Shown here piece by piece: positions 11,001 to 48,429 of a stretch of DNA of 64,000 nucleotides. The notes beneath the pieces were generated by a model, which was not told the origin of the DNA, searched no databases, and saw nothing but the letters and a program-made list of their open reading frames with translations. Each line of letters opens with the position of its first letter. Positions within the stretch are counted from its first letter, which is position 1. Source of the DNA: Atherinomorus stipes (taxonomy: Eukaryota > Chordata > Actinopteri > Atheriniformes > Atherinidae); assembly GCA_023101725.1 (NCBI GenBank), contig JALJCO010001338.1, forward strand, positions 1-64,000, written 5' to 3'. The position numbers and the translations under genes are program-made.

Positions 11001-12595
11001 GGACTATGCGGACGGAGGAGAAAATCCTGGAGGTGCAGATCAGGAAGGGCTGGAAAGAGGGCACCAAAATCACCTTTCCTAAAGAGGGGGATGAAACTCC
11101 CAGAAATATCCCGGCCGACGTGGTGTTTGTGTTGAAGGACAAGCCACACCCGGTGTTCAGACGGGACGGGTCCGATATCATTTACCCCGCCAAGGTCTCG
11201 CTCAGAGATGTAAGTCTTAAACTTTAGGTGCAACTTTGGTCAAAATTAGGGATGCACGATATAATCGATATCGGCCTTAACACTGAGTTTCGGACATCGG
11301 CCACCCCACCGATATTTAACCGGTCAGACCGCTGTTTCTAAACTCTAAAAACACCCAAAAACGTATTCTTCTTCTTCAAAAACTTATTTTTTACAGACTT
11401 TAAAAGTTCTAAAGACGAGGGGTGGGAAAAAATATCTGAAATATCGCAAAATGTTCATATGCTGATATCATATTGACATGTAAAAATGCAGTATTGATCT
11501 ATTTTACTAACGAAATCTTACAATATTTCATCATTCTGTTACAAAATCTCGCGAGAATTCACAAAATATCATGAGATTTTGTAACAGAACGATGAAATCT
11601 CACGAGATTTTCGTAAGTAAAATAGATACTGCGTTTTTACATATCTTTTTGATATTGGCACATGAAAATATTGCGATATTTCAGTGTATCGATATTTTTT
11701 CCCACCCCTATTTTTCTAAGTGTCGGAAATGGATAACAAAACTGCGATTTTGCAATGACTGCTTATTTTTTTCAGGTTAAATATCTGTATCACTATTGGT
11801 TATTGGACACAGGATTTTTTAAACATCACCATATTGGATATCGGCCAAAAATCCTACATCGTGCATCCCTAATCGACACACTGAAATATCGCAATATTTT
11901 CATATGCTGATATATTGACCTTTAAAAACGTGGGATCGATCTATTTTACTAACGAAATCTCGCAATATTTCATCAGTCTGTTACAAAGTCTCATGAGAAT
12001 TCACAAAATATCGTTAGATTTTGTAAGAGAACGATGAAATCTCACAAGATTTCGTAAGTGAAATAGATCGATACTGCATTTTAAAATATTGATTTGATAT
12101 CACATGAAAATATTGCGATATTTCAGTGTATTGATATTTTTTCCCACCCCTATTTTTCAAAGTGTCAGAAACGGATAGTGATATTTGCAATGACTGCTTT
12201 TTTCTGCTTTAATATTGGTATCGATATCAGTTATCAGCCACATGAGTTTAAAATATCGGCATATCGGATATCGGCCAAAATTCCAATATGGTGCATCCCT
12301 AGTGAAAACCTTTGCTTGTCTGCTAACCGCTGTCTTTTTTTTTTCTTGTCCGTGGTGCCAGGCCTTGTGCGGCTGCACGGTCAGCGCGCCCACTCTGGAC
12401 GGCAGAACGGTGCCCGTGGCATCGACAGACATCGTGCACCCAGGGATGAAGCGACGAGTCAGCGGGGAGGGGCTGCCTTACCCCAAACGGCCTGACCGGA
12501 GAGGTGACCTAATAGTAGAGTATGAGGTGAAGTTCCCAGAGCGGCTCACGCAGAGCGCTCGGGACACCATCGCTGGAGTTCTTCCACGGTCCTAA
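7840..12595 (+). CDS. dnajb1: dnajb1, HSP40 class B co-chaperone (whole gene span)
   Basis: Three coding exons (7840-8050, 10605-11209, 12362-12595) join in frame to give 349 residues, close to the 340 of mammalian DNAJB1. Residues 1-70 are the J-domain with the HPD motif at 32-34, which stimulates HSP70 ATPase. About 71-165 is a Gly/Phe-rich linker with a run of eight glycines. The rest is the two beta-barrel substrate-binding domains and a dimerisation tail ending VLPRS. There is no zinc-finger Cys-rich domain, hence class B. It acts in cytosol and nucleus in refolding and disaggregation with HSP70/HSP110. Heat-shock element, TATA box and polyadenylation signal are all present. Both introns are packed with repeats. 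Fish often have two copies (a/b); which one this is cannot be decided here. Confidence 0.95.
8051..8930 (+). other. dnajb1 intron 1, 5' part
   Basis: Moderately GC-rich for the first 400 bases, then ordinary intron sequence. No exon or clear mobile element was recognised. Confidence 0.4.
8930..9300. repeat. Dispersed CCGATAT-containing repeat, copy 1
   Basis: This segment, including GCCAACATGTGGCTAAT and ATGCTGGGAAATGAAG, recurs with high similarity at about 14555-15010. It is in direct orientation on both sides of the 3' half of dnajb1. Confidence 0.6.
9325..9550 (-). mobile_element. tRNA-derived SINE
   Basis: On the minus strand the head at 9550 reads GGGGAGTGGGTAGCCTAGTG. It has a Pol III A box (TAGCCTAGTGG) and a B-box-like GGTTTGAGCCC, followed by the body text ACTGTGGACCCCTGAGCAAG and the tail TAATTTCCCCTC. 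Two further copies lie at 50377 and 50771. It interrupts the dispersed repeat at 8930-10480. Confidence 0.75.
9640..10480. repeat. Tandem repeat, about 250-265 bp period, three copies
   Basis: Marker text ATAAGCACAATGTGTCTGAA recurs near 9702, 9947 and 10212. ATCGGATAAGTGAT-like text recurs near 9650, 9905 and 10166. Each unit also has inverted CGAGATTT/AAATCTTG-type pieces. It ends just before the acceptor of dnajb1 exon 2. Confidence 0.6.
10605..11209 (+). CDS. dnajb1: dnajb1 exon 2 (G/F linker and C-terminal domain I)
   Basis: The acceptor is TTGTCCAG. The exon starts by completing a Gly codon and reads [11 protein letters not shown], then the conserved [19 protein letters not shown] and [14 protein letters not shown] blocks. 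It ends at SLRD before GTAAGT in phase 0. Confidence 0.95.
11247..12301. mobile_element. hAT-like miniature elements, nested, in dnajb1 intron 2
   Basis: Outer ends are TAGGGATGCACGAT and ATGGTGCATCCCTA, with a similar internal end at 11871, so one element is partly duplicated. Each half holds a second element with GGGGTGGGAAAAAATATC ends and AAATCTCGCGAGATTT-like inverted text. The flanks GTCAAAAT and GTGAAAAC match at 6 of 8 bases, possibly an old 8-bp target duplication. Confidence 0.6.
12362..12595 (+). CDS. dnajb1: dnajb1 exon 3 (C-terminal domain II, stop)
   Basis: The acceptor is GGTGCCAG. It reads [19 protein letters not shown] and ends with the stop codon at 12593-12595. It matches the family's final exon in order and length (77 residues). 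Confidence 0.95.
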   Translation, partial: ALCGCTVSAPTLDGRTVPVASTDIVHPGMKRRVSGEGLPYPKRPDRRGDLIVEYEVKFPERLTQSARDTIAGVLPRS

Positions 12596-12908
12596 AGAAG
12601 GCCGCCCTGAAGGACTCGCACGAAGCTGCCAACGTTTTCTTTCAGATGATTTTGTGGACGTTTATACGCACTCAGACTATAAAAGAAGGACTCAGGGTCA
12701 GATTGCCGTAAATGTACATGGTTGTCCATGTAAATCTCACCCTCAGGAAACTTGCACAGAGCGAACGAGTGCGTTTCACACAGTAGAATGTACATATGTG
12801 ACCAATAATGGGTGGTGTTTGGTTTTATGAGCAAGATTATATTTTGAACAGTAGTACAATGAGTATAGGAAGTACGTGTTTATTATTCCACAGGATGTTT
12901 TGTTCTTT

Positions 12909-12914
12909 AATAAA
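12909..12914 (+). promoter_or_regulatory. dnajb1: dnajb1 polyadenylation signal
   Basis: AATAAA 314 bases after the stop codon, followed by T-rich DNA. Confidence 0.7.
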
Positions 12915-12999
12915 GATTTTTTATTGAAATGCTTGCTTCTTATTGTTATTCTGCAATTAAAACATGGAAGTTTGCTTTTTTTTCTACAGACAGGAAAAG

Positions 13000-14035
13000 G
13001 CATATATATATATATATATATATATAACAAGATTAATGTTTCTATTTAATATTTGTTTACAAGTGCTGTTTGTTTTTCAGAAGTTTTTTTTTAAGTGCTT
13101 TGATTTCTCCTTTTTTTATTGAAAGAGTTGATAAAATTACTTTTCATTGTATCCTTCAATATAGTAATTGGTGAGTCAAATGCAATATCTGCCATTGGTT
13201 GGGGCTGATGAGAAAGTATCGGTTTCAGTATCGGTCCATCCTAACTATTCATATTAAGCAGTAAGATTTCAATGTGTCAGATCAACAAAACACCTGCTTT
13301 AACGTACAGATCATCCCTTTAACGTGGTCTTAAAATCTCAAATCTGATTCGGTGGGTGTGCTGGCCGTATAGTTGTAAGGGTTGGCAGCAGTTGATATAC
13401 ATATAAATATATATATATATATAAAACAAGTTTAATGTTTCTGTTTTATATTTGTTTAGAAATGCAGTGTTTCTCTTTTATATATTTATTTGAAGGGTTT
13501 TGTTTTACAGAAGAGGATTAGGGCCACCGAAGGAAAAAAAAAAAAAATCTGAGAAAAAAGTCAGAATTCTGACATTTTATTCCAGAATGTTTAAAAAAAT
13601 TCAGGAGATTCTTTTTTCCAATTTCTGAAAAATCAGAACTCTGACTTTTTTCCAGATCATTAAAAAAATATATATTTTTTTCCCAATTTCTGAAAAAGTC
13701 AGAATGCTACGGAAGAGGATTAATTTCAAAATTCTAACTTTTTCAGAAATTGGAGGAAAAATAAAAACTGAACTTTTTATGTTCTGAGAAAAAACGTCAG
13801 AATTCTGACTTTTTTCAGAATTGCTTTTTCCTCATTGGCTGTAATCCTCTTCTGTATTTTTTTTTTTTTTTTAAAGATTTTCAAAATTTGTTTTCCATTA
13901 TGTGTCCATTATATTAATTTTGGGGTCAAATACAATATCAATCCCAAATATCTGTATTTTGTATCAGCTGAGGCTGGTGAGAAAATATTGGTATCGGCCC
14001 TGAAATAAAATCTGTATTGGTCAATCTCTAGTAAA
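13000..14035. repeat. Two tandem copies of a hAT-like CGATAC repeat with TA microsatellites
   Basis: Similar text (AATGTTTCT, TATTTGTTTA, then GTCAAATGCAATATC and TCGGT near the end) occurs at about 13025-13250 and again at 13430-14035. Each copy is preceded by a short TA run (13002-13025, 13405-13425). The second copy is split by the element at 13507-13855. A related copy is at 61046-61396. Confidence 0.5.
13507..13855. mobile_element. Foldback element (AGAAGAGGATTA ends)
   Basis: Ends read ACAGAAGAGGATTA and TAATCCTCTTCTGT. The interior is a series of mirrored AAAGTCAGAATTCTGACTTT pieces, so nearly the whole element can fold on itself. It interrupts the surrounding repeat. Confidence 0.6.
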
Positions 14036-14039
14036 AATA

Positions 14040-14550
14040 CTCTGGAGAATAAAATTCTTTTCTCTTGGAAACAAACTTGCATAGAAAAACTACTAAAGTT
14101 TGTATTTTTACATGATATTAAGCTAAAGTAACTCAAGTTAGACTTTAAAAACAAATGTAACATGTTAGTTTGACTGAAAGGGTCAGAGACAGACCAGCAC
14201 ACTCAGATAATTAGCCTGAAAGTGTGATCCCATCAGCATACAGCGAGTTGAATCCAAACCGGACAAGGTGTTTGGCACATGCTTCACATTTCCTGCACGG
14301 GTCACTGACCCAGAAATAACAAGCCAGTACCAACAGAGAACATTGTGCAAAGCTGTCCAAACCTTGTCGTGATACAAATGTGCTGCTGGCTGCGTTGCTT
14401 TACAACTGTTTTCACCCACAGCGTTGTCACTAAACCAAGAAAAAGGCACAATATCGGCATGATGTAAGGAGGCATGTGCCCTTTAATTGTAGCAGAGTTT
14501 TGCATACATGTGGAATAAATTAATTTACTTCTTGTTAGTCACTATATTTG
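14040..14550. other. Intergenic, no gene seen
   Basis: Apparently single-copy, AT-rich to mixed composition. The open frames here show no family resemblance. Confidence 0.35.
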
Positions 14551-14554
14551 CTTT

Positions 14555-15240
14555 TCAATATTTGCTTTTCTACCGATACCCAATATACCGATATTGTCCA
14601 AATCGTAAGGTTGCATCTCTCACATTTTTCAGATACAACTATATTCTGCTCCGAGAACAAAAATCCCAAAATATCCTTCAGTCAGCCAGAGGAGTTCATT
14701 TAGGACATCTGGCTGCCAGATATCAGATACTAGCAGGTATTAGCCAACATGTGGCTAATTCTAATGTTTCTGACAACTTGGTAACTTAACGAACAACTTA
14801 AAACCAGACATATTATCTGTAACATATGTCTGTCATCATATTATAGCTAGATAACTAATTTTCTAATTGGGATCGATAAAGTATCAATTATTACTTTGAT
14901 CAATATTATATCATAAGCAGTTTCAAAGCAAGTCAGTCTGTCGCAGCAGCAACAGGTGCACCGTAGTCACATGACTCTGAAAGGAATGCTGGGAAATGAA
15001 GTTCTTCCTGGATAACAGGGACTTTGCTGGACTGCTGTTGATGAAACATGAGTTATTAGGAAATCTCGCGAGATCTTGGTGCTCCATTACAAAATCCTGC
15101 AAGATTTCATTGGTAGAAATATTGGTACGATAAAAACCAATGCCGATATTTTCTGATATCAAATTTTAATGCTGATATTGGCCGATAATATTGGACATTG
15201 CTACTTCTTGTGCTTGTTTACTGGGACGAGGAAGCAGTAT
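14555..15240. repeat. Dispersed CCGATAT-containing repeat, copy 2
   Basis: Direct copy of 8930-9300 (shared GCCAACATGTGGCTAAT and ATGCTGGGAAATGAAG). It continues without the SINE into AAATCTCGCGAGATCTTG and GGCCGATAATATTGGA. Confidence 0.6.
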
Positions 15241-15379
15241 ATTAATTAAAAGTAGGGATTGATGATGCAGGTTTTTAGGGTTGATACAGATAGTGATATT
15301 TACTATCACATCAGCCATTGGCCGATACAACCTGACGTTATTCTATTAAATAGAAATATTAAACGTAATATTTATATAT

Positions 15380-15380
<1 letters not shown>

Positions 15381-15421
<41 letters not shown>

Positions 15422-15446
15422 ATATATATTATATATATATATATAT
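15381..15446. repeat. AC and TA microsatellites
   Basis: An AC run followed by TATA-rich runs. A G-run of over ten bases also occurs at about 15518-15530. Confidence 0.85.
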
Positions 15447-16333
15447 TATTCCTGCCGGCCCCAAAAGCTGGTTTCTGAAATGGTCTGCTTTTGGATATTG
15501 TGGAGCGGGGGTGGGAGGGGGGGGGGGGGAAAGGGAAGAGGGTAGGTGGGTAGGGAATTAAAAATGGAGGGTAGTGGGCCAGTAAGGAAGAAATGGGGAT
15601 GAATGATGGTTGCGATTACTAAACGGGGGAGATAAAGAAGAAAAAAAAGTAGACTTCTGTTTAATACTGAAAGTAGAGATTCACACGAAATGCGAAGGAC
15701 TAAGGGATTGGGACTGAAAGCTGTGTAGGTAAGAAGCACTAATAGTGAGAATAACGGAAAAGGCTTAATTTGTAGGGAGAAAAGGGACTGTGGAGCGATG
15801 GAGAGGTATGTGGTTGATGAGTTAGATTTACCCTGTTAGAGTGATGGGCGAATAGGGGGAGAGGCAGGGAAGGATGCAGCATATGCCTGTGCTCTGTATG
15901 AGCCTGTGGGGGAGGTGAGTCTGGGGTTGCTGCAGTTGCTCAGGTCCAGGTTCAGCAACAGTATGTGCTAAAGAATGAGGTAGCTGATACCTGAATATAC
16001 TGAATGAGAGGTTTTCATGAATGGCTTTTCCTGTGGATTTATTTCAAGATGACAATGCAGGTTATTGGGCTAAATTGTGAAAGATGGTTAGGGAGATGAC
16101 AATTGCACATGGATTGGCCCCCACAGAGTCAGACTGACCCATGTTGGGAGTGGGGGCTTTGTGCAGAGTGACTCCATATAATGCAAGATATGGGAAAATT
16201 AATGAAATGGATGGAAATAATTTGAGAGAGCTTTGCGCGCGAATGCGTGCTGTGCTGGCGGTCTAAGTTTGAGTGGCTCTTTTTGTGGCGCTTTTTGGCC
16301 AAGCAGTGTATTTATATATATATATATATATAT
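15447..16333. other. Purine-rich intergenic segment, no gene seen
   Basis: Positions 15500-15950 are unusually G/A-rich on the plus strand (AGGGG and GGGAGA blocks). No coding pattern or known repeat was recognised. A TA run ends it at about 16310-16333. Confidence 0.35.
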
Positions 16334-17002
16334 CAAGGTTCCCACTTTTAAAAAAAATGATTTTCCAGGACTATTCCAGGACATTTTCAGCTGCTATAGT
16401 ACGATTCAAGCTGTCCCAACATAGACCATTAAATTCCACCCCCAGCTTTGGAGAAGTGTTATTTTCTACAATTGTACTTTACATTTTGTACATTTAACCA
16501 GATTGCTTCAATGTTTATTCCTGTCCTTCGCTCTCTTTTGTACTTTTGCCACAAAATATTTTTATATATTCAATTAATCACCCAAACAAGATTTATATTG
16601 TTTACCTGTTTACTTACAGTTTACTTTGTGCATCTGACACCTGAAATCTTAAAAAATAAAAAAAAGAATATCAAAATAAAATGTATTTATTAGTTATTCA
16701 GTTTACTTGCTTCTTTGTTTTAATAATTTATTTTTACAGCTGATTTTTTAAATATTAAGTGCATGTTTGATTTGTTTTAATGTTAAGTGCTTTGCTTATA
16801 TCTCATTTTGTTGTCTTGATCGTTTTATGCCTGAAAAGTGCTGTAGAAATAAAGCTGAAGTTGAGGGAAGAAAAATGATTTCCCAGGACAACTCAAGCTT
16901 TTCCAGGACATTTTACTTTTTTTTGTCATTTTCCATGTGTTTTCCAGGACTGGAAAATCGGTCAATCACTTTCCAGGTTTTCCAGGACGCGTGGGAACCC
17001 TG
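16334..17002. mobile_element. hAT-like miniature element (CAGGGTTCCCAC ends)
   Basis: The left end reads CAAGGTTCCCAC and the right end GTGGGAACCCTG, with mirrored TTTTCCAGGAC tracts inside each end. It has an AT-rich core without transposase. No clear target duplication because the left flank is a TA run. Confidence 0.6.
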
Positions 17003-18240
17003 TAAGGCCTGTGAGGGGGCCTCACACACTTGTTCCTCTTCAACATGCTGAGTGAAAAATGTCGGATTGTTAATTTGTGAAACCAAACCTACTTCATGTT
17101 GGGCTGATCTTCAAACTGGATCCGTTCGCTACGTTGGATGATACACTCTCCCTTTATCTCCAAGCCTGATCTGCGATGTGTTATTATGGGTAAACTCGGG
17201 CCCGCTGCTTCTAAATGACTACATTCATCCTGCTTCTGGTAACACAGACACCATTCTAGCCAGTGAACAGCAGGGCAGCTAACACTGAAGGGCTGCTTTG
17301 GATGAAATACTAGAAGATTGCGGCATTACGCAAATAAGCCTGAACAAATCCAAACTGTAAAAATGATGTTATCTAAGTTAAGATGCGCTTTGATGAATGG
17401 AGAGATAAAAATCCATGAGAAAAAATATTAAAGTAGCTATAAAAGATATATTCATAAAGTCTAAAAACAAATCTAAGCATCCCTAATGAGCTACAGCTAG
17501 GAAATTATTTAGGAGCGGTACAAAGAAACTCCTCATGGTTCCTCTAAACAAACCTGATTCAATTATTTGGGAACTATGAAGACGTGGTCCTGAAGTCACA
17601 GAAACATGTTCTCATCAATGTTCACTGAAGGACACGTTAGTATTTGTAGAGATTTTGCCATACAAGAGAAGTACAGCTGTTATTCTAAACCAATGGGGAT
17701 CCAACACACACACACACACACACACACACACCCAGCCTCCATCTTTTCCTGCAGTCCATTTGGATTTTTAAAATTCTGAACATAAGCATGATTTTCTAGT
17801 GTTGACGTGTGTAACTGTGCCATCATGCTGCATGAAACAGGCCTCAGGTTGCCCTCGGATACCCGTGACACAGTCAGCAGACAGACTGCTTATTGAGTTT
17901 GATACCCTGCAGCCTAATGCACTGTAGACGTTTTGAGGCTCATCGAGACAGCTGGGGGAGCCTTAAATGAACACTGAGGACTTTATAGCCGCTCAGTCAT
18001 GAGCTGCTTCTCCCATCAGAGTGGAAAAGCCTCCGTTTGCTGAGCATCTTCATAAAACCTGGCTGCGCTCAGACTGGACCATGCCCACTTACTGTTGAGA
18101 CAAACTGAAGGCGAACGGGCTGCTGCCATCTTTTCCTGCACGAGCACATCCCCGTGGCTCTTTCTGCAAACTTATCGACACTCGTTTGGAAAGCGAATCA
18201 GATGACTGATTAGAAGCTGCCTTCCTCGTTCCTACCTGCC
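17003..18240. other. Upstream region of receptor gene 1
   Basis: No gene seen. A CA microsatellite lies at 17704-17731. A TTTATAG motif at about 17980 could act as a weak TATA box for the receptor gene, but this is unproven. Confidence 0.35.
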
Positions 18241-18248
18241 ATGAAAGA

Positions 18249-18252
<4 letters not shown>
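18241..18252 (+). other. Upstream micro-ORF overlapping the receptor start
   Basis: ATG AAA GAA TGA: a three-codon frame whose stop overlaps the ATG of receptor gene 1 (GAATGA). If included in the transcript it could lower initiation or force reinitiation at the true start. That effect is inference. Confidence 0.4.
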
Positions 18253-43634
<25,382 letters not shown>

Positions 43635-43679
43635 ACAAGCATGACTCTGATCCCACTCTCTTCTCTGTGTTTTCAATTA

Positions 43680-43685
43680 AATAAA
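43680..43685 (+). promoter_or_regulatory. Receptor 1 polyadenylation signal
   Basis: AATAAA 46 bases after the stop codon, giving a very short 3' UTR. Confidence 0.65.
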
Positions 43686-43689
43686 GGAC

Positions 43690-44200
43690 AATCATTTGAA
43701 TATAATTCTATGTGATTACATTCACATATTGTTTTCATTAGTATGTATTTTATAGACAGCATGGTTGTAAGAAATATACAGTAAAGACCCTTAACTCAGC
43801 TCATAAGAACAGCCATTTTCTGCCTCAACCAGTCAAATAAAACTAGTTTAGAACCACAAATGATATCATTTTTGATGAAAAAATTAGCAGTAGTATAGAA
43901 AATTTACTGTCATTTTAAAGGAATCACAGTTTTATTTCTACTTTTAGGTTTTTTAAATCAGAAAACTTGTAAAAAATAGGATATATACATTTTCTCAGAT
44001 CAAATTTTCTCAAGTGGAACTTAACCGTATAAAAAAGGCTAAAAAAATAAAAGTACAGATATTTGTGTGAAATTAAGTGAAAAAGAGCCTAACTTCCATG
44101 CTAATGACAAAAGAAATTGATTTTAAAAATTAAAGGTACTTTTAGTGTCATACGTTGTGAAGACTACATGAAAAACTGCTAAAACCTTCAAATGTTACGT
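43690..44200. other. Intergenic, no feature
   Basis: AT-rich, apparently unique sequence. Confidence 0.35.
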
Positions 44201-44204
44201 ATAT

Positions 44205-45841
44205 AGTTGTGTGAAAAACTGTTGGCCCCCTTTCTGATTTCTTATTGTTTTTTGCATGTGGGTCACACTTAAATGTTTCAGATCATCAAAAACATTTGAA
44301 TATTAGACAAAGATAACACAAGTAAACAGAAAATGCAGTTTTTAAATGAAGATTTTTGTTAGTAAGGGGGAAAAAAATCCAAACTTCAACGGCCCTGCAT
44401 GAAAAAGTGATTTCCCCTAAACCTAATAACTGGTTGTTCCACCTTTAGCAGCAACAACTGCATCAAGCGTTTGTGATAACTGGCAGTGAGTCTTCTACAG
44501 CGCTGTGGAGGAATTTTGTTCCACTCATCTTTGCAGAATTGTTGTAATTCAGCCACATTGGAGGCTTTTCCAGCATGAACCGCCTTTTTAAGGTCATGCC
44601 ACAGCATCTCAATGGGATTCAGGTGGGGACTTTGACTAGGCCACTCCAAAGTCTTCATTTTGTTGTTCTTAAGCCATTCAGAGGTGGACTTGCTGGTGTG
44701 TTCTGGATCATTGTTCTGCTGCAGAACCCAAGTGCGCTTCAACTTGAGGTCACCAACAGATGGCCGGACATTCTCCTTCAGGATTTTTTGGTAGAAGCAG
44801 AATTCATGGTTCCATTTACCACAGCAAGTCTTCCAGGTCCTGAAGCAGCAAAACAACCCCAGACCATCACACTACCACCACCATATTTTATTGCTGGTAT
44901 AATGTTCCTTTTCTGAAATGCCGTGTTACTTTTACGCCAGATGTAATGGGACCTACACCTTCCAGAAAGTTCAACTTTTGTCTCGTCAGTCCACAGAGTA
45001 TTTTCCCAAAAGTCTTGGGGATCATCAAGATGCTTTCTGGCTAAACTGAGACGAGCCTTTATGTTCTTTTTGCTCAGCAGTGGTTTTGGTCTTGGAACTC
45101 TGCCATGCAGCCATTTTGCCCCCCAGTCTCTTTCTGATGGGGGAGTCATGAACACTGACCTTCATTGAGGCAAGTGAGGCCTGCAGTTCTTGGATGTTGT
45201 TCTGGGGTCTTTTGTGACCTCTTGGATGAGTCGTCTCTGTGCTCTTGGGGTCATTTTGGTCGGCCGGCCCCTCCTGGGAAGGTTCACCACTGTTCCATGT
45301 TTTCACCATTTGTGGATAATGGTTCTCACTGTGGTTCTCTGGAGTCCCAAAGCTTTAAAAATGGCTTTGGAACCTTTTCCAGACTGATAGATCTCAGTTA
45401 CTTTGTTTCTCATTTGTTACTGAATTTCTTTGGATTGCAGCATGATGTCTAGCTTTTGACGATCTTTCGGTTTACTAAACTTTATCAGGCAGGTCCTATT
45501 TAAGTGATTTCTTGATTGAGAACAGGTGTGGCAGTAATCAAACCTGGGTGTGGCTAGAGAAACCGAACTCAGCTTTCCAAAGATGTGATAAACCACAGTT
45601 AATTTATGTTTTAACGGGTGGTGGTGGTGGGGGCAATCCCTTTTTCACACAGGGCCATGGAGGTTTGGATTTTTTTCCCCCTTACTAATAAAAATCTTCA
45701 TTTAAAAACTGTATTTTGTGTTTACTTATGTTATCTTTTTCTAATATTTACATTTGTTTGATGATCTGAAACATTAAGGTATGACAAACATGGAAAAAAA
45801 TAAGAAATCAGGAAGGGGGCAAACACTTTTTCACACAGCTG
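44205..45841 (-). mobile_element. Tc1-like transposon, family 2, copy C (full length)
   Basis: The left end reads TAGTTGTGTGAAAAACTG (one change from CAGTTGTG) and the right end TTTTTCACACAGCTG before TA. It is the most complete copy of the family here, about 1.64 kb, with both ends present. Confidence 0.85.
44386..45440 (-). pseudogene. Tc1-like transposase remnant, copy C
   Basis: Three overlapping minus-strand frames (45025-45309, 44778-45155, 44386-44856) together cover most of the protein, including [25 protein letters not shown] and SPHLNPIEMLWHDLKK. The frame changes between them, and a stop interrupts the N-terminus. It is not intact. Confidence 0.85.
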
Positions 45842-45843
45842 TA

Positions 45844-46440
45844 TTTAAATATAAGTATTTGTTAGTTCTTTTTATTATTTTAGTTATTGAGAACCACTGT
45901 GGAAAACCCAAAGAAAAACCCATGTCATACAAGGCTGACAGCATATTTAATATGACAAAATGAAAAATTTCCCAAAAGTCCAAACCAGTGTCACTGAAAC
46001 ACCTGCAGAGGGCAGTGCACACAGCTCCTTTTCTGAGATAAGGCACCTGCAAGGCTTTTCCTTCTCTTAACTGGCCTTTTTAGTGCTGCATCTCTTCATT
46101 TATCAACCTTAAAGAAAAGAAAAAGAAAGAAGCTGTCACATTCACATGTATGGAGACATCTTATCCATATGGATGAAACCAATAAAACGAGTGTGTAATG
46201 TTTCATGATGTGGCATTGTAAAATTAACCCGTTTTGTAACTGCATGAAGCAGTTGAGAGCAAATATGACAGTTTGAGAACTGAATATTAGATTATCTTGC
46301 TTTAAGCAGATTTACAGGTGAGTTGCTTCGATGCTTACAGTTTATGGTACAACCCCCTGTTCGTATTTTGCACGTTCATCGTAGGTCCAGGTCAAAATGG
46401 ACTAATTTCCTCATAGTGTCAACACCAGATTTTTAATTTT
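45844..46440. other. Intergenic, no feature
   Basis: No coding pattern or repeat boundary recognised. Confidence 0.35.
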
Positions 46441-46443
46441 GTA

Positions 46444-47607
46444 CAGTTTTCTTCAAAATTATTCAACCTTCTACTAAAGAAAAGGCTAAATTCACAATAG
46501 TTATTCAAAAAACAAGATACTAAAGAAAGTAATAATGAACAAAAGTTTACTAAATTATAATTTAGTCAAATAAAATATTGCTTTTGAAATGTAATTGAAA
46601 ACAAAGCGTTGAACAGAGGTGAAAACAGAAATTAGGTCTCACACTGGGAAAAAAGAAATTAAAGTAAGAACATTAAAACAAATATGAAACATAAGAACAA
46701 TCAAAAAATGAAAAAAAAGCAATATAATAAAATAAGACTTAAAACAACAGACCAGGAATCTACTAAGATAAAAATTTGTGTGCAGTAATTTGCTCATGCA
46801 ATCTAGAATTTTGTGTGAGGGGTTAGGGTTACACAGTTTGCAGGTAATTTACAAAGAACGATTGTGCAAATGACAGCGGGTGCAAACGTGTTGAAAACGC
46901 CCCGATATTCATGAAGGTTTTGTGTGTGGCGAATTGCGAGAGAGGACAGCGCAAAAGTAACAGGACCCACGGATGGAGAGATTAGTGGAGGAGGGAGATG
47001 AAAATATCATCTAAAATAAGTATGATAAATATAAACATTTAAACAATACAGCAGTATTCATGCAGAGTCCAGTTTAGGAGGACATGGATCAGGAGTTGCT
47101 GAACAAATGTAAGATGTTACGTGATACAAATGACCGTGAAGATGGAAAGCTGCTAAGCTAGCTTTTATAATGGCTTTGAATAAAAGAAATGGTCCCTATC
47201 AAACATGGTCCCTATCAAGGTCCTCCCTCATGTGCGAACACAAACGGACGGGGAAGGTAGTTCTGATAACTAAACTCCAGACGGGTAGTTATAGGAACTG
47301 ATCCTAGTACCTCTCTTTCTGAATGCACCTGAAGATTTGCCCCAGGGGGAGCAGATAGAGGGGGAAGAGCAGAGGCCCGAGAATGGACCCTTGGGGGACA
47401 CCACAGGATAATGGAGCAGGACCCCCATCATGCTTGTTTGTTTCATTTTTGTTGATTTGTTTTCAATATTTTTGTTTAACCACAAATCAAAATCAATGTC
47501 ATGATTTGAATAGAATTTTTATTTATTATTACTTTTGTCAATTTCAACTTATTTCACAGACAGCTGGTTTTTGAATGAGAGGATATGAATGATTTTGAGG
47601 ACGACTG
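46444..47607. mobile_element. Tc1-type miniature element (CAGTCGTCC family), interrupted
   Basis: Starts CAGTTTTCTTCAAAATTATT and ends TTTTGAGGACGACTG before TA. The family's sequence is broken between about 46600 and 47425 by roughly 820 bp of unrelated DNA that includes ACCCTTGGGGGACACCACAG, text reminiscent of a LINE. The inserted class was not identified. Confidence 0.55.
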
Positions 47608-47609
47608 TA

Positions 47610-48425
47610 TCTATTCAGATTGTCAAAAAAGCCTATATGACTAATGAATGTATGATTCATCGTTAATGAATGAGAGAGCAGGAAGTGTATTTTCTTAAGT
47701 TTATAACACTCAGTTTTGAAGAAAAACGTTTATGATGATGCTGGATAATGTCCTGCTTTACACAAGACATAAAATAGAGTAGTTAAAATATTTTCCATTT
47801 ATTTCAAAATGGCATGAAGATGCTAGAAATGTCAGACTTTATGAAATAAACATTTTTAACCATTAAACACTGCTATAACAGCGATAGTCATAAATGATAG
47901 AGAGACTGAAATTATCAACATTAATTCAATCTTTCTCCCTCAGAACAAAAAACATTAAATAATAATAGACACTGAATCAAACAACGCCTCCACTGTGTCC
48001 ATCTTGGAATGAATGTGTGTGTAAAGGATTAAGCAGTTAGTATATACTCAGAAGTAAATGTGTAATTGGATCCTCCTGATTACTACCAACCTCCTCCTGT
48101 TGGCCACCAAGTTGCTGTCATGTCATCAGTCACTGAAACGGCAGCCTAAAGTTAACATGTTGACATGTTCTGAACATGTCAAGTTTGTTTTTATGTGAAG
48201 CACTTGGTGCTACTTCTTGTGTGAAAAGTGCTTTATAAATAAAATTTGATTTGATAAAATCAAAGTGATTCTGAATTTCTGAATGTGTTCATTTGTAAAT
48301 CAGTTATTGTACTGCCAGTCCAGGTCTTGTGCCCAGGCCTGCCCTCTGAATGGTTTCTATTGGCAGATTCCATAAACTCACATTTTTTCTTGATATGATC
48401 CACACTGGTAAATCTAAAATCCATT
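47610..48425. other. Intergenic, no feature
   Basis: No gene or clear repeat. Confidence 0.35.
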
Positions 48426-48429
48426 TTAA

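Noticed and set aside
44386..45309. Intact transposase gene
   Set aside because: The protein is split over three frames, with stops; the element is dead.
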